A stretch of DNA of 64,000 nt from PALSA-610 sp038239145 (lineage in GTDB: Bacteria > Actinomycetota > Acidimicrobiia > IMCC26256 > PALSA-610), in the NCBI GenBank assembly GCA_038239145.1, contig JBBSFB010000005.1, positions 67,491-131,490 of the forward strand, given 5' to 3'. A program made the position numbers and the translations under genes. This document shows positions 23,130-31,311 of this stretch, in pieces. Each line of letters opens with the position of its first letter. Positions within the stretch are counted from its first letter, which is position 1. The notes below the pieces were generated by a model, which saw only the letters and a program-made list of their open reading frames with translations, ran no database searches and had not been told where the DNA came from.

Positions 23130-23636
23130 ATGGTAATGAGCAGTCACGACTCGACGAAGACCGAGGATCGTGCCGCGGCCGGCCTCGATGTCACGGTCGG
23201 ACTCGATGTCACGACCGACGCGTGGAACCGCGCCGGCTTCCTCGCTGCGGCCCGACCCATGTTCGTGTCGTGCGAGTTGCGTGACGCGCCCGCCGCGCTC
23301 GCCCTGTTCGAGTTCCACGTGGGCGAGCTCACGGTCGGCACCGACGCCGCGTTCGACCGCGTGCTCGTCACGATGGTCGGCCTGATGCGCAAGGCGTTCC
23401 GGGCGTGCGACATCATCGGTCGGGTCGACGAGTCGAGCCTGGCGCTTTTCCTCGGAGACTGCACGAACGAGGCGCTCGCCGCCGTCGAGGGGATGCGCGA
23501 CGTCATCGAAGCCGTGAGCCCCGGGCAGGGCCTGGGCCTTGCGGTCGGGATGGCCCGGCGCGGCCCGGGCGGGAGCCTCGACGAACTGCTCGAAGAAGCA
23601 CGCACCCGCGCGGATGCCGTGCGCGAGCAACCGTAG
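23130..23636 (+). CDS. Degenerate GGDEF-domain protein (168 aa)
   Basis: The centre reads VTMVGLMRKAFRACDIIGRVDESSLALFLGDC, which has the layout of a diguanylate cyclase active site (RxxDxxxRxGGDEFxxLL) but with VDESS where GGDEF should be. The rest (GMRDVIEAVSPGQGLGLAVGMARRGPGGSLDELLEEARTRAD) matches the GGDEF C-terminal half including the ASIG-like strand. It therefore cannot make c-di-GMP and may act as a binding or scaffolding domain. The ATG at 23130 has a strong GGAGGAGG site. It follows the second PNPOx gene by 155 nt and may belong to the same stress island. Confidence 0.75.
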   Translation: MVMSSHDSTKTEDRAAAGLDVTVGLDVTTDAWNRAGFLAAARPMFVSCELRDAPAALALFEFHVGELTVGTDAAFDRVLVTMVGLMRKAFRACDIIGRVDESSLALFLGDCTNEALAAVEGMRDVIEAVSPGQGLGLAVGMARRGPGGSLDELLEEARTRADAVREQP

Positions 23637-23677
23637 ACAACCTCGGGGAATCGGCGCCGAACTGCCGATGGGTACTC

Positions 23678-25504
23678 ATGCAGAAGACGCGGCTCGGACA
23701 ATACTTCATCGCGGCCGCGCTGGTGCTCGCCGCAATCGTCGTGGCCCCGGCCCCGGCTGCGCATGCGCTCGGCCCGGTCCAGGTACTGACTCGGCCGGCC
23801 GCGCCTGCCTTCGCTCCGAGTTGGGCGAACACGGCGCTCAAAGAGGACGCGCCCGATCCCGACGTCGTGCGCTTCGGGAACACGTACTACGCGTACACGA
23901 CCGGCACGACGTGGGGTAACCACATCGGCGTGCTCCGATCGGCTTCGGCCGACCACGGCTACCAGACGGTCACCGGTGGTCAGTTCGGATCGTCGGCGTT
24001 CCCCGCGAACCAGTCGGTTCCGTGGCAGGTGAACAACACGCAGCACGCGCCCGGTGTCTTCCAACCGACGCCCGGCCACTACGTCATGTACTACGACGCG
24101 CAGACCGTCTCGGGTCACGCGGGCCGCTACTGCCTCTCGGTTGCGACCGCGTCGAACCCGGCCGGCCCGTTCGTCGACCACACGACCAGCCCGTGGATGT
24201 GCCGCGACACCGACTGCGGCGCGATCGACCCGAGCCCGCTCGTCGCCGGCGGCCGCGCCTGGCTGTACTTCAAGACGTACGACGACGCGTGCAACTCGAC
24301 CCAACCGGCGCAGATCTTCGGGGTCGAACTGAGCGGCGACGGGCTACGGCAAGTCGGTACGCCGGCACCCGTCTTGTCGCAACGCAATCTGTCGAGCCCA
24401 TTCGAGACCGTCGAGAGCCCGCAGATGTTGCAGGCGGGCGGGGCATTCATGCTCGTGTTCTCACGAGGCCAGTGGAACTCGAGCGGGTATCGGACCGCGT
24501 ACGCGGTCTGCTCGTCGGCGCTCGGTCCGTGTTTCGAAGGCGGCACGATCCTCACGTCGTACGGCCGCGTCCTCGGCCCCGGCGGCGCCACGATATTCGC
24601 CGACAGCGGCGGGCAACCCTGGCTCGGGTTCCAGGGGTGGAACGGCGCGCCCGGATGCTCGACGTACAACGGGACGTCGTGCGCGCGGAAGCTGTACGTC
24701 GCCGCGCTGCAACTGAAACCGACGCCCGCCCAGGTGCGCTGCCACGCGGTCGCGCCGGTGAACGGATATCGCTTCGTCGCCGCCGACGGAGGCCTGTTCA
24801 CGTTCGGCAACGAGCAGTTCTGCGGGAGTGCCGGCTCTACGCCCCTCGGCGGTCGGATCGTCGGCATGGCCACCACTCCCGACAAAGGGGGCTACTGGCT
24901 CGCGGCCTCCGACGCGGAGGTCTGCGCTTTCGGGGACGCGAACTTCCACGGCTGCACCGACGCGTTGAACCTGCACCAGCCGATCGTCGGCATCGCAGCG
25001 ACGCCGACCGGAAAGGGGTACTGGCTCGTGGCTGCCGACGGCGGCATCTTCTCCTTCGGCGACGCGAAGTTCCACGGCTCCATGGGCGGCCGCCACCTCA
25101 ACTCGCCGATCGTCGGCATGGCTTCGACCCGCAGCGGCAACGGCTACTGGTTCGTCGCTGCCGACGGCGGCATCTTCTCCTTCGGCGACGCGAGGTTCCA
25201 CGGCTCCATGGGCGGGCAACACCTCAATCGGGCGATCGTGGGCATGACCGCGACCCACGGCGGCGCCGGGTATTGGTTCGTCGCCTCCGACGGCGGCATC
25301 TTCTCGTTCGGCGACGCGAGGTTCCACGGCTCCATGGGCGGGCAACACCTCAACCAGCCGATTGTCGGTATGACGACTTCCCCGGCCGGCAACGGCTACT
25401 GGTTCGTCGCCTCCGACGGCGGCATCTTCTCCTTCGGCGACGCGAAGTTCCACGGCTCCACCGGGGGTCAGCACCTCAATCAGCCCATCGCCGGAATGAG
25501 CTGA
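23678..25504 (+). CDS. Secreted GH43-like glycosidase with C-terminal beta-propeller-type repeats (608 aa)
   Basis: Signal peptide at residues 1-31 (AAALVLAAIVVAPAPAAHA). Residues 45-345 form a five-bladed GH43-like domain: EDAPDPDVVRFGNTYYAYTT gives the catalytic base Asp, CGAIDPSPLV the pKa-modulating Asp and FETVESPQML the acid Glu, so the catalytic triad looks intact. Arabinofuranosidase or xylosidase activity is typical. From about residue 360 six 42-43-residue repeats follow, each like GYWFVAADGGIFSFGDARF then HGSMGG and LNxPIVGM. These repeats occur in many secreted proteins of uncultured Acidimicrobiia-like actinobacteria and may bind the wall or a polysaccharide (inference). The protein ends with a repeat, without an anchor. 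Confidence 0.85.
   Translation: MQKTRLGQYFIAAALVLAAIVVAPAPAAHALGPVQVLTRPAAPAFAPSWANTALKEDAPDPDVVRFGNTYYAYTTGTTWGNHIGVLRSASADHGYQTVTGGQFGSSAFPANQSVPWQVNNTQHAPGVFQPTPGHYVMYYDAQTVSGHAGRYCLSVATASNPAGPFVDHTTSPWMCRDTDCGAIDPSPLVAGGRAWLYFKTYDDACNSTQPAQIFGVELSGDGLRQVGTPAPVLSQRNLSSPFETVESPQMLQAGGAFMLVFSRGQWNSSGYRTAYAVCSSALGPCFEGGTILTSYGRVLGPGGATIFADSGGQPWLGFQGWNGAPGCSTYNGTSCARKLYVAALQLKPTPAQVRCHAVAPVNGYRFVAADGGLFTFGNEQFCGSAGSTPLGGRIVGMATTPDKGGYWLAASDAEVCAFGDANFHGCTDALNLHQPIVGIAATPTGKGYWLVAADGGIFSFGDAKFHGSMGGRHLNSPIVGMASTRSGNGYWFVAADGGIFSFGDARFHGSMGGQHLNRAIVGMTATHGGAGYWFVASDGGIFSFGDARFHGSMGGQHLNQPIVGMTTSPAGNGYWFVASDGGIFSFGDAKFHGSTGGQHLNQPIAGMS
24763..25500 (+). repeat. Six in-frame coding repeats of about 126-129 nt
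   Basis: Each unit encodes GYxxVAxDGGxFxFGxxxF-HGS-GGxxLNxPIVGM. The last four units are nearly identical in DNA as well as protein (for example ACGGCGGCATCTTCTCCTTC recurs), indicating recent duplication or gene conversion; the first two are more diverged. Confidence 0.85.
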
Positions 25505-25580
25505 TCGGCGCAACCGGTGTAGACCGGCCGAAGGGTCAATGGACCAAGCCCTCGGGAACGTGCTCTGCTGGACGGCGACC

Positions 25581-27230
25581 ATGAGCACATCACGAAGCAA
25601 CGACGCGACCTGGTGGCGCCAGGCCGCGGTGTACCAGATCTATCCGAGGAGCTTCGCCGACGCGAACGGTGACGGGATCGGCGACCTCGACGGCATCGTC
25701 TCCCGGGTCGAGTACCTCGATCGGCTCGGCATCGACGCGGTGTGGATGAGCCCGTTCTACCCGTCCGCACTCGTCGACGGCGGCTACGACATCGACGACT
25801 ACCGCGACATCGACCCGCGCATCGGGACCCTCGAACAGTTCGACGTGCTCGTCGCGGCGCTTCACGCGCGCGACATCAAGGTCATCGTCGACATCGTCCC
25901 GAACCACAGCTCGGATCGGCACGAGTGGTTCCGGGCCGCGCTGGCGGCGCCCGCGGGTTCAGTCGAGCGCGACCGGTACATCTTCCGAGACGGCACCGGA
26001 CCGAAAGGTGACCAACCCCCCGCCGACTGGCTCTCGTTCTTCGGCGGCCCCGCGTGGAGCCGGGTGCCGGACGGACAGTGGTACCTGCACCTCTTCACGG
26101 CGGAGCAGCCCGACTGGAACTGGGACAACGACGAGGTCCGGCGCGATTTCCTCCGGACGCTGAAGTTCTGGGGCGACCGCGGTGTCGACGGCTTCCGCGT
26201 CGATGTTGCACACCTGCTGGCGAAGAACCTGCCGGTTGAGCTCCCGAGCTGGGACGACCTCATGCAGGGCCTCACGCCCGACAGCACACGCTGGGCCGTC
26301 GGCGACCACCCCATCTGGGATCGCGACGACGTCGACCGGATCTACCGGGAGTGGCGGGAGCTGTTCGACACCTACTCGCCCCCGCTGACCGCGGTCGCGG
26401 AAGCGTGGGTGTCGGCCGATCGCCGCGTTCGCTATGCGAGCAGCACCGGACTCGGCCAGGCGTTCAACTTCGATCTGTTACAGGCGGATTGGGACTCGAG
26501 CCAGTTCCGCCGCATCATCCGCGCCAACCTCGACCTCGCTCGTTCCAGCGGCGCATCGAGCACGTGGGTCTTCTCCAACCACGACGTCGTGCGTCACGCG
26601 ACCCGCTTCGCACTGCCGTCGGCGACGGGAGCCGCGGCCTGGTTGCAGGCGGGAGCCGACCCCGGCGTCGAAGACCGCGCGCTCGGTCTCCGGCGTGCAC
26701 GCGCGGCAACGCTGCTCGCGCTCGCGCTGCCTGGAAGCATGTACATCTACCAGGGCGAGGAGCTCGGGCTCCCCGAGGTCACCGACATCGCCGCCGAGAA
26801 GAAACAGGATCCCGTCTTCTTCCGCACCGAGGGCGCCGATGCCGGCCGCGACGGTTGCCGGGTGCCGTTACCGTGGACGGCGACCGGCGCCTCGTTCGGA
26901 TTCGGCGCCGACGCGCCGCACCTGCCGCAACCACGGTGGTTCGGGCAGTACGCGGTCGAAGTGGAAGCGGCCGATCCCGACTCGACGTTGTCATTCTACC
27001 GGCGCGCGCTCGCACTCCGGCACGAGCTGCAGCGCGACGAGGATTTCGAGTGGATGGAAACCAGCGACTCCGTCGTGTCGTTCCTCCGATCGGGCGGCTG
27101 GGCGTCGCTGACCAACTTCGGTTCGGCTCCAATACTGCTGCCGCCGGGAACGGTGCTCCTGTGCAGTGACGGGTTGACACAACTGGATCGGTTACCGACC
27201 GCCACGACGGTTTGGCTCCGACTCGACTGA
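25581..27230 (+). CDS. GH13 alpha-glucosidase (549 aa)
   Basis: Alpha-amylase-family TIM barrel: YQIYPRSFADANGDGIGDLDG (start of the barrel, family II calcium/loop motif), VIVDIVPNHSSDRHEWF (region I), GFRVDVAHLLAK (region II, nucleophile Asp), AVAEAWV (region III, acid Glu) and VFSNHDVVRH (region IV). VPNH, with Val after Ile, and the QPDWNWDN segment point to oligo-1,6-glucosidase or maltose-type alpha-glucosidase. No signal peptide is seen, so action is cytoplasmic on imported oligosaccharides. The ATG at 25581 starts immediately before the conserved TWWRQAAVYQIYP. It follows the GH43 gene by 76 nt and may be co-expressed. Confidence 0.92.
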   Translation: MSTSRSNDATWWRQAAVYQIYPRSFADANGDGIGDLDGIVSRVEYLDRLGIDAVWMSPFYPSALVDGGYDIDDYRDIDPRIGTLEQFDVLVAALHARDIKVIVDIVPNHSSDRHEWFRAALAAPAGSVERDRYIFRDGTGPKGDQPPADWLSFFGGPAWSRVPDGQWYLHLFTAEQPDWNWDNDEVRRDFLRTLKFWGDRGVDGFRVDVAHLLAKNLPVELPSWDDLMQGLTPDSTRWAVGDHPIWDRDDVDRIYREWRELFDTYSPPLTAVAEAWVSADRRVRYASSTGLGQAFNFDLLQADWDSSQFRRIIRANLDLARSSGASSTWVFSNHDVVRHATRFALPSATGAAAWLQAGADPGVEDRALGLRRARAATLLALALPGSMYIYQGEELGLPEVTDIAAEKKQDPVFFRTEGADAGRDGCRVPLPWTATGASFGFGADAPHLPQPRWFGQYAVEVEAADPDSTLSFYRRALALRHELQRDEDFEWMETSDSVVSFLRSGGWASLTNFGSAPILLPPGTVLLCSDGLTQLDRLPTATTVWLRLD

Positions 27231-27349
27231 GCCCGACGCGCGACCTGTTACGGGATCACCCGCAAGCGACGGCGGGTTCTCACCTATTGCCCCGCAACGG
27301 CGGGAAGGTCAGGCTGGTCGCTCGCAACGCGAGACGGCGAAGGGCGCAG

Positions 27350-28498
27350 ATGCGGGTACTCGTGACGTCCACTCCCGGCGCCGGTCACCTCCATCCACTG
27401 GTACCCCTCGCGAGCGCTGCGCACGCCGCGGGGCACGAACTGTTGTGGGCCACGGCCGAGGAGTCGTGCGCGCAGATCGCGCGGTACGGATTTCGCGCCG
27501 CCCCCGCGGGGATCGGGGTGCGGGAACGAACCGAACGATTCTCCCGGCGTCCCGCCGACGCGTCTCTCCTCCCCCGGCAGCGCCGCGCGGAGCTGATGTC
27601 GGGACTGTTCGGCTGGGTCGCCGCGCCGCGGATGCGCCGAGACCTCGCACCGATCGTCGACCAGTTCGAGCCCGACGTGATCATCAGCGATCTGGCTGAG
27701 CTTGCGGCCGCGCCGGTGGCTCGCAGCCGGGAGATCCCGCACGTGACCGTCGGATTCAGCGGCGCGCTCTCGGATTCGGTGCACAATGCCGTCGTCGAGA
27801 GCGTGAGCCCGGTCTGGAAAGACGAGGGTCTTCCTGCTCCCGGAATCGAGGACCTGTACGGGGAGCTGTACCTGCACGGGTTCCCACCCTCGCTCGGATC
27901 GCCGCCGCCGATCGCGGCCGCCGCGTCGATGCGCCCCGAACACTTCGACGGTGCCGCGGTGTCCGAGTCGCCCGGCTGGGCCGCGAACTTCGGGCACGAT
28001 CGGCCGGGCGCCTATGTCACGTTCGGTACGGCGATGGGAGCGTTGGCGCCGTGGCGCGCGCTCTTCGAAGCGCTCTCGACGGTAGAGGTGGACGCGGTCG
28101 TGACGATCGGATCGACGGTCGACGTCTCCGCACTGGGACCGATCCCCGACAACGTGAGGGTCGAGAGGTACGTCCCGCAAGGCTTTCTCCTCGATCGCGC
28201 AAGCATCGTCGCGTCGCACGGTGGCGCGGGGACGATGCTCGCAACCGCGGAGCGCGGCGTACCGCAACTGTGCACGCCCGTCGGCGCCGACCAGTGGGAC
28301 AACGCCGACGCCCTGGCCGCGGCCGGTGCCGGTATCACCGTCGAGATGGATCAACGCGACGCGTCCACGCTCCACGATCTGCTCGGCCGGCTCCTCACGG
28401 ACCAGGGCCTGCATACCGCGGCCCGTCGGCTCGCGTCGGAGTTCGCCGAGCTTCCCCACCCGCGTGAGCTCATCCCGAGGATCGAGACCCTCCGCTAG
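27350..28498 (+). CDS. GT1-type glycosyltransferase, UGT/MGT family (382 aa)
   Basis: GT-B fold glycosyltransferase. The N-terminus MRVLVTSTPGAGHLHPLVPL is the acceptor-domain start with the catalytic-type His; DVIISDLAELAAAPVA is the acceptor Asp region. The C-terminal nucleotide-sugar site reads FLLDRASIVASHGGAGTMLA then GVPQLCTPVGADQWDNA, the usual HGGxGT and donor-binding DQ/W motif. Such enzymes glycosylate macrolides, flavonoids, carotenoids or lipids. I used the ATG at 27350 because residues encoded upstream are Arg-rich and unlike the family. No partner biosynthesis genes are adjacent, so the acceptor is unknown. Confidence 0.9.
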   Translation: MRVLVTSTPGAGHLHPLVPLASAAHAAGHELLWATAEESCAQIARYGFRAAPAGIGVRERTERFSRRPADASLLPRQRRAELMSGLFGWVAAPRMRRDLAPIVDQFEPDVIISDLAELAAAPVARSREIPHVTVGFSGALSDSVHNAVVESVSPVWKDEGLPAPGIEDLYGELYLHGFPPSLGSPPPIAAAASMRPEHFDGAAVSESPGWAANFGHDRPGAYVTFGTAMGALAPWRALFEALSTVEVDAVVTIGSTVDVSALGPIPDNVRVERYVPQGFLLDRASIVASHGGAGTMLATAERGVPQLCTPVGADQWDNADALAAAGAGITVEMDQRDASTLHDLLGRLLTDQGLHTAARRLASEFAELPHPRELIPRIETLR

Positions 28499-28570
28499 CT
28501 GAGGTGGGCGCCGCGCGCACGACGGCCGGCCGGGCCGGGCGGCGATACCTCGAATCGCGCGCCGCCGGGC

Positions 28571-28593
28571 CGACCGGCCGACCGGCCGACCGG
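28571..28593. repeat. Short tandem repeat, CGACCGGC x about 3
   Basis: Three 8-nt units between the convergent glycosyltransferase and the small gene at 28599. It may simply be a GC-rich slip repeat or part of an intergenic hairpin. Confidence 0.5.
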
Positions 28594-28598
28594 AGCCG

Positions 28599-28886
28599 CT
28601 ACTCGATGACGCTGATGTCGGCAATCTCGGTCTCCTCGGGCGGTCCGGCAAAACCGCCCTCTATGCCCTTCTGCATCGCGGGCATCAGGGTGGTGTCGCG
28701 GAACTTCTCCCAGCTCTCCTTCGAGTCGTGGATCGCGACGATGGTCCAGCCGCCGGGCGAGGCGCCGGCCGCGTGAAAGAGCTGGCCCTCGGGCAACGTC
28801 GTCGGGCTGGGGTGCACCGCAGCGAGCACCGCTTCGTAGTTCGCTTTCGTACCGCCGGGAAAGAAGTGGATGATTCCGAAGGCCAT
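28599..28886 (-). CDS. Small antibiotic-biosynthesis-monooxygenase-like protein (95 aa)
   Basis: I do not recognise a named family with certainty. The pattern FGIIHFFPGGTKANYEAVLA, GGWTIVAIHDSKESWEKFRD and a final acidic strand (EETEIADISVIE) resembles a dimeric alpha/beta-barrel (Dabb/ABM) domain: beta strand, helix, strand, helix, strand. Such small barrels are often monooxygenases or stress-responsive ligand-binding proteins. The ATG at 28886 is 44 nt downstream of the 89-residue gene on the same strand, and both probably form one transcript. Confidence 0.6.
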   Translation of the reverse strand: MAFGIIHFFPGGTKANYEAVLAAVHPSPTTLPEGQLFHAAGASPGGWTIVAIHDSKESWEKFRDTTLMPAMQKGIEGGFAGPPEETEIADISVIE

Positions 28887-28930
28887 GATGATCAGCTCCT
28901 GTTGATTGGGTTCGAATGGTCCGTCGTCGA

Positions 28931-29200
28931 CTACTTACCAGTCGTCTCGACGAGCATCAGGAGCGTGTCCGGGCGGACTCCGTCGTGCTTCATCGCGGCG
29001 GCGGCGCCGTCACCCTGCAGGCTCGCCTGGAACGCCTCGAGGCTGGGTGCTTCTACGATCAAGCCGACGCGGTTCGAGCCGTTCGGGTCGATGAAGGTCC
29101 GCGCCGTGATGCCGAGCGGACCGAAGTATTCCTCGCGCTTCGTTGACTTGGCCCAGTGGTCGACGTCATCGACCTCGTGGATCACCAGAAAATTCGCCAC
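28931..29200 (-). CDS. Small hypothetical protein, probable Dabb-like fold (89 aa)
   Basis: Not recognised by name. It starts ANFLVIHEVDDVDHWAKS and continues with FIDPNGSNRVGLIVEAPSLEAF, giving a strand-helix-strand-helix-strand arrangement like that of its downstream neighbour and of other ferredoxin-like alpha/beta barrels. There is no signal peptide. The last 12 residues (TLLMLVETTGK) form the closing strand. It is the first gene of a probable two-gene unit with 28599-28886. Start ATG at 29200, with AGGAGAG-type bases just upstream. Confidence 0.6.
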   Translation of the reverse strand: MANFLVIHEVDDVDHWAKSTKREEYFGPLGITARTFIDPNGSNRVGLIVEAPSLEAFQASLQGDGAAAAMKHDGVRPDTLLMLVETTGK

Positions 29201-29272
29201 TTGAGATTCTCTCCTTGTCGTAGGTGTCCCAGAAAGTCTGCCTGCTGGTGCGCATCACCCGCGCATCACCCG

Positions 29273-29599
29273 TTACGAACCCGGTGACGCGTGCACCCGG
29301 ACAAGGCGCCGCCCCTCCTCGGTACGAAGGGTCAGTGGGCCGCGCGTGAGCAGCAAGAGGGCTGACGATGCCTCGGCTATTGGAAGGGACCCGTGGGCCC
29401 GAGGATTTCGCGACCGAAAGGCCACACCGGCCGAAATGCCAAGGGCGAAAATGGCAACGGCGAAGACGCTCACCAGTATCCTCTTGCGATTCCGGCCCAC
29501 TCGAACGTGCGCGTCCACGGGCTGATGAGTCTCGTCGCAGACGGGTGCGACCGCTTCGAGATCGTCCGTCTCGTCATCAGCGTGCACGACGAACAGCAT
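29273..29599 (-). CDS. Small single-pass membrane protein (108 aa)
   Basis: Not recognised. Residues 1-35 are acidic and cytoplasmic-looking (VVHADDETDDLEAV, ETHQPVDAHV), then a basic pair (RNRKR) and one membrane segment (ILVSVFAVAIFALGISAGVAF), then a polar C-terminus ending RRLVRVHASPGS. The topology suggests a single-pass anchor with both sides short. The ATG at 29599 is preferred; the frame opens at 29668 but the extra residues come from the 14-nt tandem repeat region. It precedes the Dabb-like pair on the same strand with a 72-nt gap. Confidence 0.45.
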   Translation of the reverse strand: MLFVVHADDETDDLEAVAPVCDETHQPVDAHVRVGRNRKRILVSVFAVAIFALGISAGVAFRSRNPRAHGSLPIAEASSALLLLTRGPLTLRTEEGRRLVRVHASPGS

Positions 29600-29644
29600 G
29601 CCCGATCGGGTTCTTCTAGGCCGGTTGTCGCGTGCTGAGGCGAA

Positions 29645-29700
29645 CCGATCGCACGTTCCCGATCGCACGTTCCCGATCGCACGTTCCCGATCGCCCGTTT
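29645..29700. repeat. Four tandem 14-nt units CCGATCGCACGTTC
   Basis: Three perfect copies and a fourth with two changes (CCGATCGCCCGTTT). The units are contiguous, so this is not a CRISPR array. It lies between two divergent genes (29599 minus, glycosidase remnant plus). Each unit contains the palindrome CGATCG and could be a binding-site cluster or a slippage repeat. Confidence 0.8.
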
Positions 29701-29762
29701 CGTTGCCTGGTCATAACCCGCTGCACATGGACCGACCAGGCCCGGACGCACAGAATCGGCGG

Positions 29763-31019
29763 ATGGGCGCTGCTGCCGAGGCATCCGCAAGGGACCGGGG
29801 CCGTCCCGGAGAGGACCCACGCGGGCCGGAGACCCCCAGGCGTCGGTGGGGTCGGCGCCCGGTAGACCCGGTCCGGCGCAGGCAACGACGCCGGCGCGGG
29901 ACCGGGGCGCTCGGAGTGTTGCTCGCAGTAATCGCAGTTCCCGCGTAGTCGCGGGGACGGACGCTCGCCGCGGCGTCGACGGATCCGCTGGGTGTCCGAT
30001 TCGTCGAGTGGGCCCGCGATCATGACTGGGCGGCACCGTCAGCCGTGCCGAGCGCGACCGGTACACACATCACCAGCCGCCTACCGGCGGCGTGCCCAAG
30101 GGTGGTGTCCCCGAGGCCCCGAAACTCGCCGTACGAGCCAAGGCGCGCGGGGCGAAGCCTCACGCCGGCGGACTGGTCGCGGCTGTGACCGCACCGCCGA
30201 ATGTCGCGCCGCTGGTCTCGGATCCACTCCCCGGTGAAGGCCAGTGGCAGCCCACCGGACGACTCGTCGACGGCCGGCCGGGCCTCTGGGTCACGTTCGT
30301 GCGGCCCGACGCCGTGCACACGAGTCTGCTGGCCGGGATCGCGCATCTCGACATGTCGCGACTCGAAGCAACCGTGCACCCCGGCACCGACATCCCCGGT
30401 GGCGGCCCGTGGGCGAACGCACCACAGATCGGCGCGGGTGAGTATCCGTACGTCGTCGCCGCGTTCAACAGCGCATTCCGGCTCGACAACAGTCGCGGTG
30501 GCTACTGCGCCGAGGGACGCACCGTGAAGGCGCTCGACCCCGGGCGCGCGTCGCTCGTGACCTACGCCGACGGGCACGTCGACGTCGGCATTTGGGGCCG
30601 CAATGAGATCATGGCACCGTCGGTCACCGCCGTTCGCCAGAATCTCGATCTGATCGTCGACGGCGGCGCGCGCGTCCCCGGGCTCGCCGATGCCAACAAC
30701 GGGTTGTGGGGCGGGACGGTCGGCAACAACATCTATGTGTGGCGCTCGGGGGTTCGGCGTCGATGCGCACGGCAATCTCGTCTACGCCGTGGGTCCCGGC
30801 CTCAACGTCGACACACTGGCTGAGTTGTTGCGGCGCGCGGGCTGCGTGCGCGCGATGGAGCTCGACATCAACACGTGGTGGGTCACGTTCACCTCGTTCG
30901 CGCCCGGGCCGGACGGGAAGCCGCTGCGGGCGAACCTCCTATCCAGCATGGTCCGCAACCCGGATCGCTACCTGCAGCGGAGTACCCGCGACTTCGTGGA
31001 GATCGACGTCCGGCACTGA
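29763..31019 (+). pseudogene. Phosphodiester glycosidase-family protein, decayed (three lesions)
   Basis: The start region encodes a basic N-terminus and a hydrophobic segment (GALGVLLAVIAVPA) and is then cut by TAG at 29946-29948. The same frame continues with DPLGVRFVEWARDHD, then the coding sense moves to another frame near 30020-30050 (YTHHQPPTGGVPKGGVPEA). That frame runs through the family domain (VAAFNSAFRLDNSRGGYCAEG, NLDLIVDGGARVPG) until a run of five G at 30748-30752, where one G too many shifts it; the true sequence resumes as FGVDAHGNLVYAVGPG and AMELDINTWWVTF to the TGA at 31017-31019. NAGPA/phosphodiester glycosidase domains hydrolyse sugar phosphodiesters outside the cell. The G-run alone could be a sequence error; the stop and second shift make decay likely. 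Confidence 0.7.
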
Positions 31020-31101
31020 GCCGAACCGTCGACCCGGTGCGCTCAGCCGGGCGGCACCGGCGAGCGCCGACCACTCGAGCACTGGCATGACGCGTCCGCC
31101 G

Positions 31102-31311
31102 TCAATCCGCCTTCTGTACCAGTAGAGCCAGCGTGGGACAGGCTTCGATCGCCCGTTTGACGTGTGACTCGAGTGACGGCGGGATCGCACCGGGCGCGAC
31201 AATTGGGTATCCCCACTCGTCGAGGCGGATCAGTTCGGGGAGAAGCTCGGCGCACATGCCGTGACCGACGCACGTCGTCCAGTTCACGACCAGCCGTTGC
31301 TTCATCGCCAT
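31102..31311 (-). CDS. Ferredoxin, [3Fe-4S]/[4Fe-4S] type (69 aa)
   Basis: Small ferredoxin of the kind that serves P450s and other actinobacterial oxidases: VNWTTCVGHGMCAELLPELI holds the first two cysteines (CxxxxxC, with the central position non-cysteine, so a 3Fe cluster is likely) and EACPTLAL the last. The ATG at 31311 overlaps the end of the NuoF-like gene by 10 nt, so translation is coupled. As the last gene of the redox operon it is the natural soluble electron donor or acceptor for the NuoF-like flavoprotein and the ferric-reductase-like membrane protein (inference). Confidence 0.9.
   Translation of the reverse strand: MAMKQRLVVNWTTCVGHGMCAELLPELIRLDEWGYPIVAPGAIPPSLESHVKRAIEACPTLALLVQKAD

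Noticed and set aside
29645..29700. CRISPR array or transposon end
   Set aside because: 14-nt units with no spacers and no terminal inverted repeats or transposase nearby.
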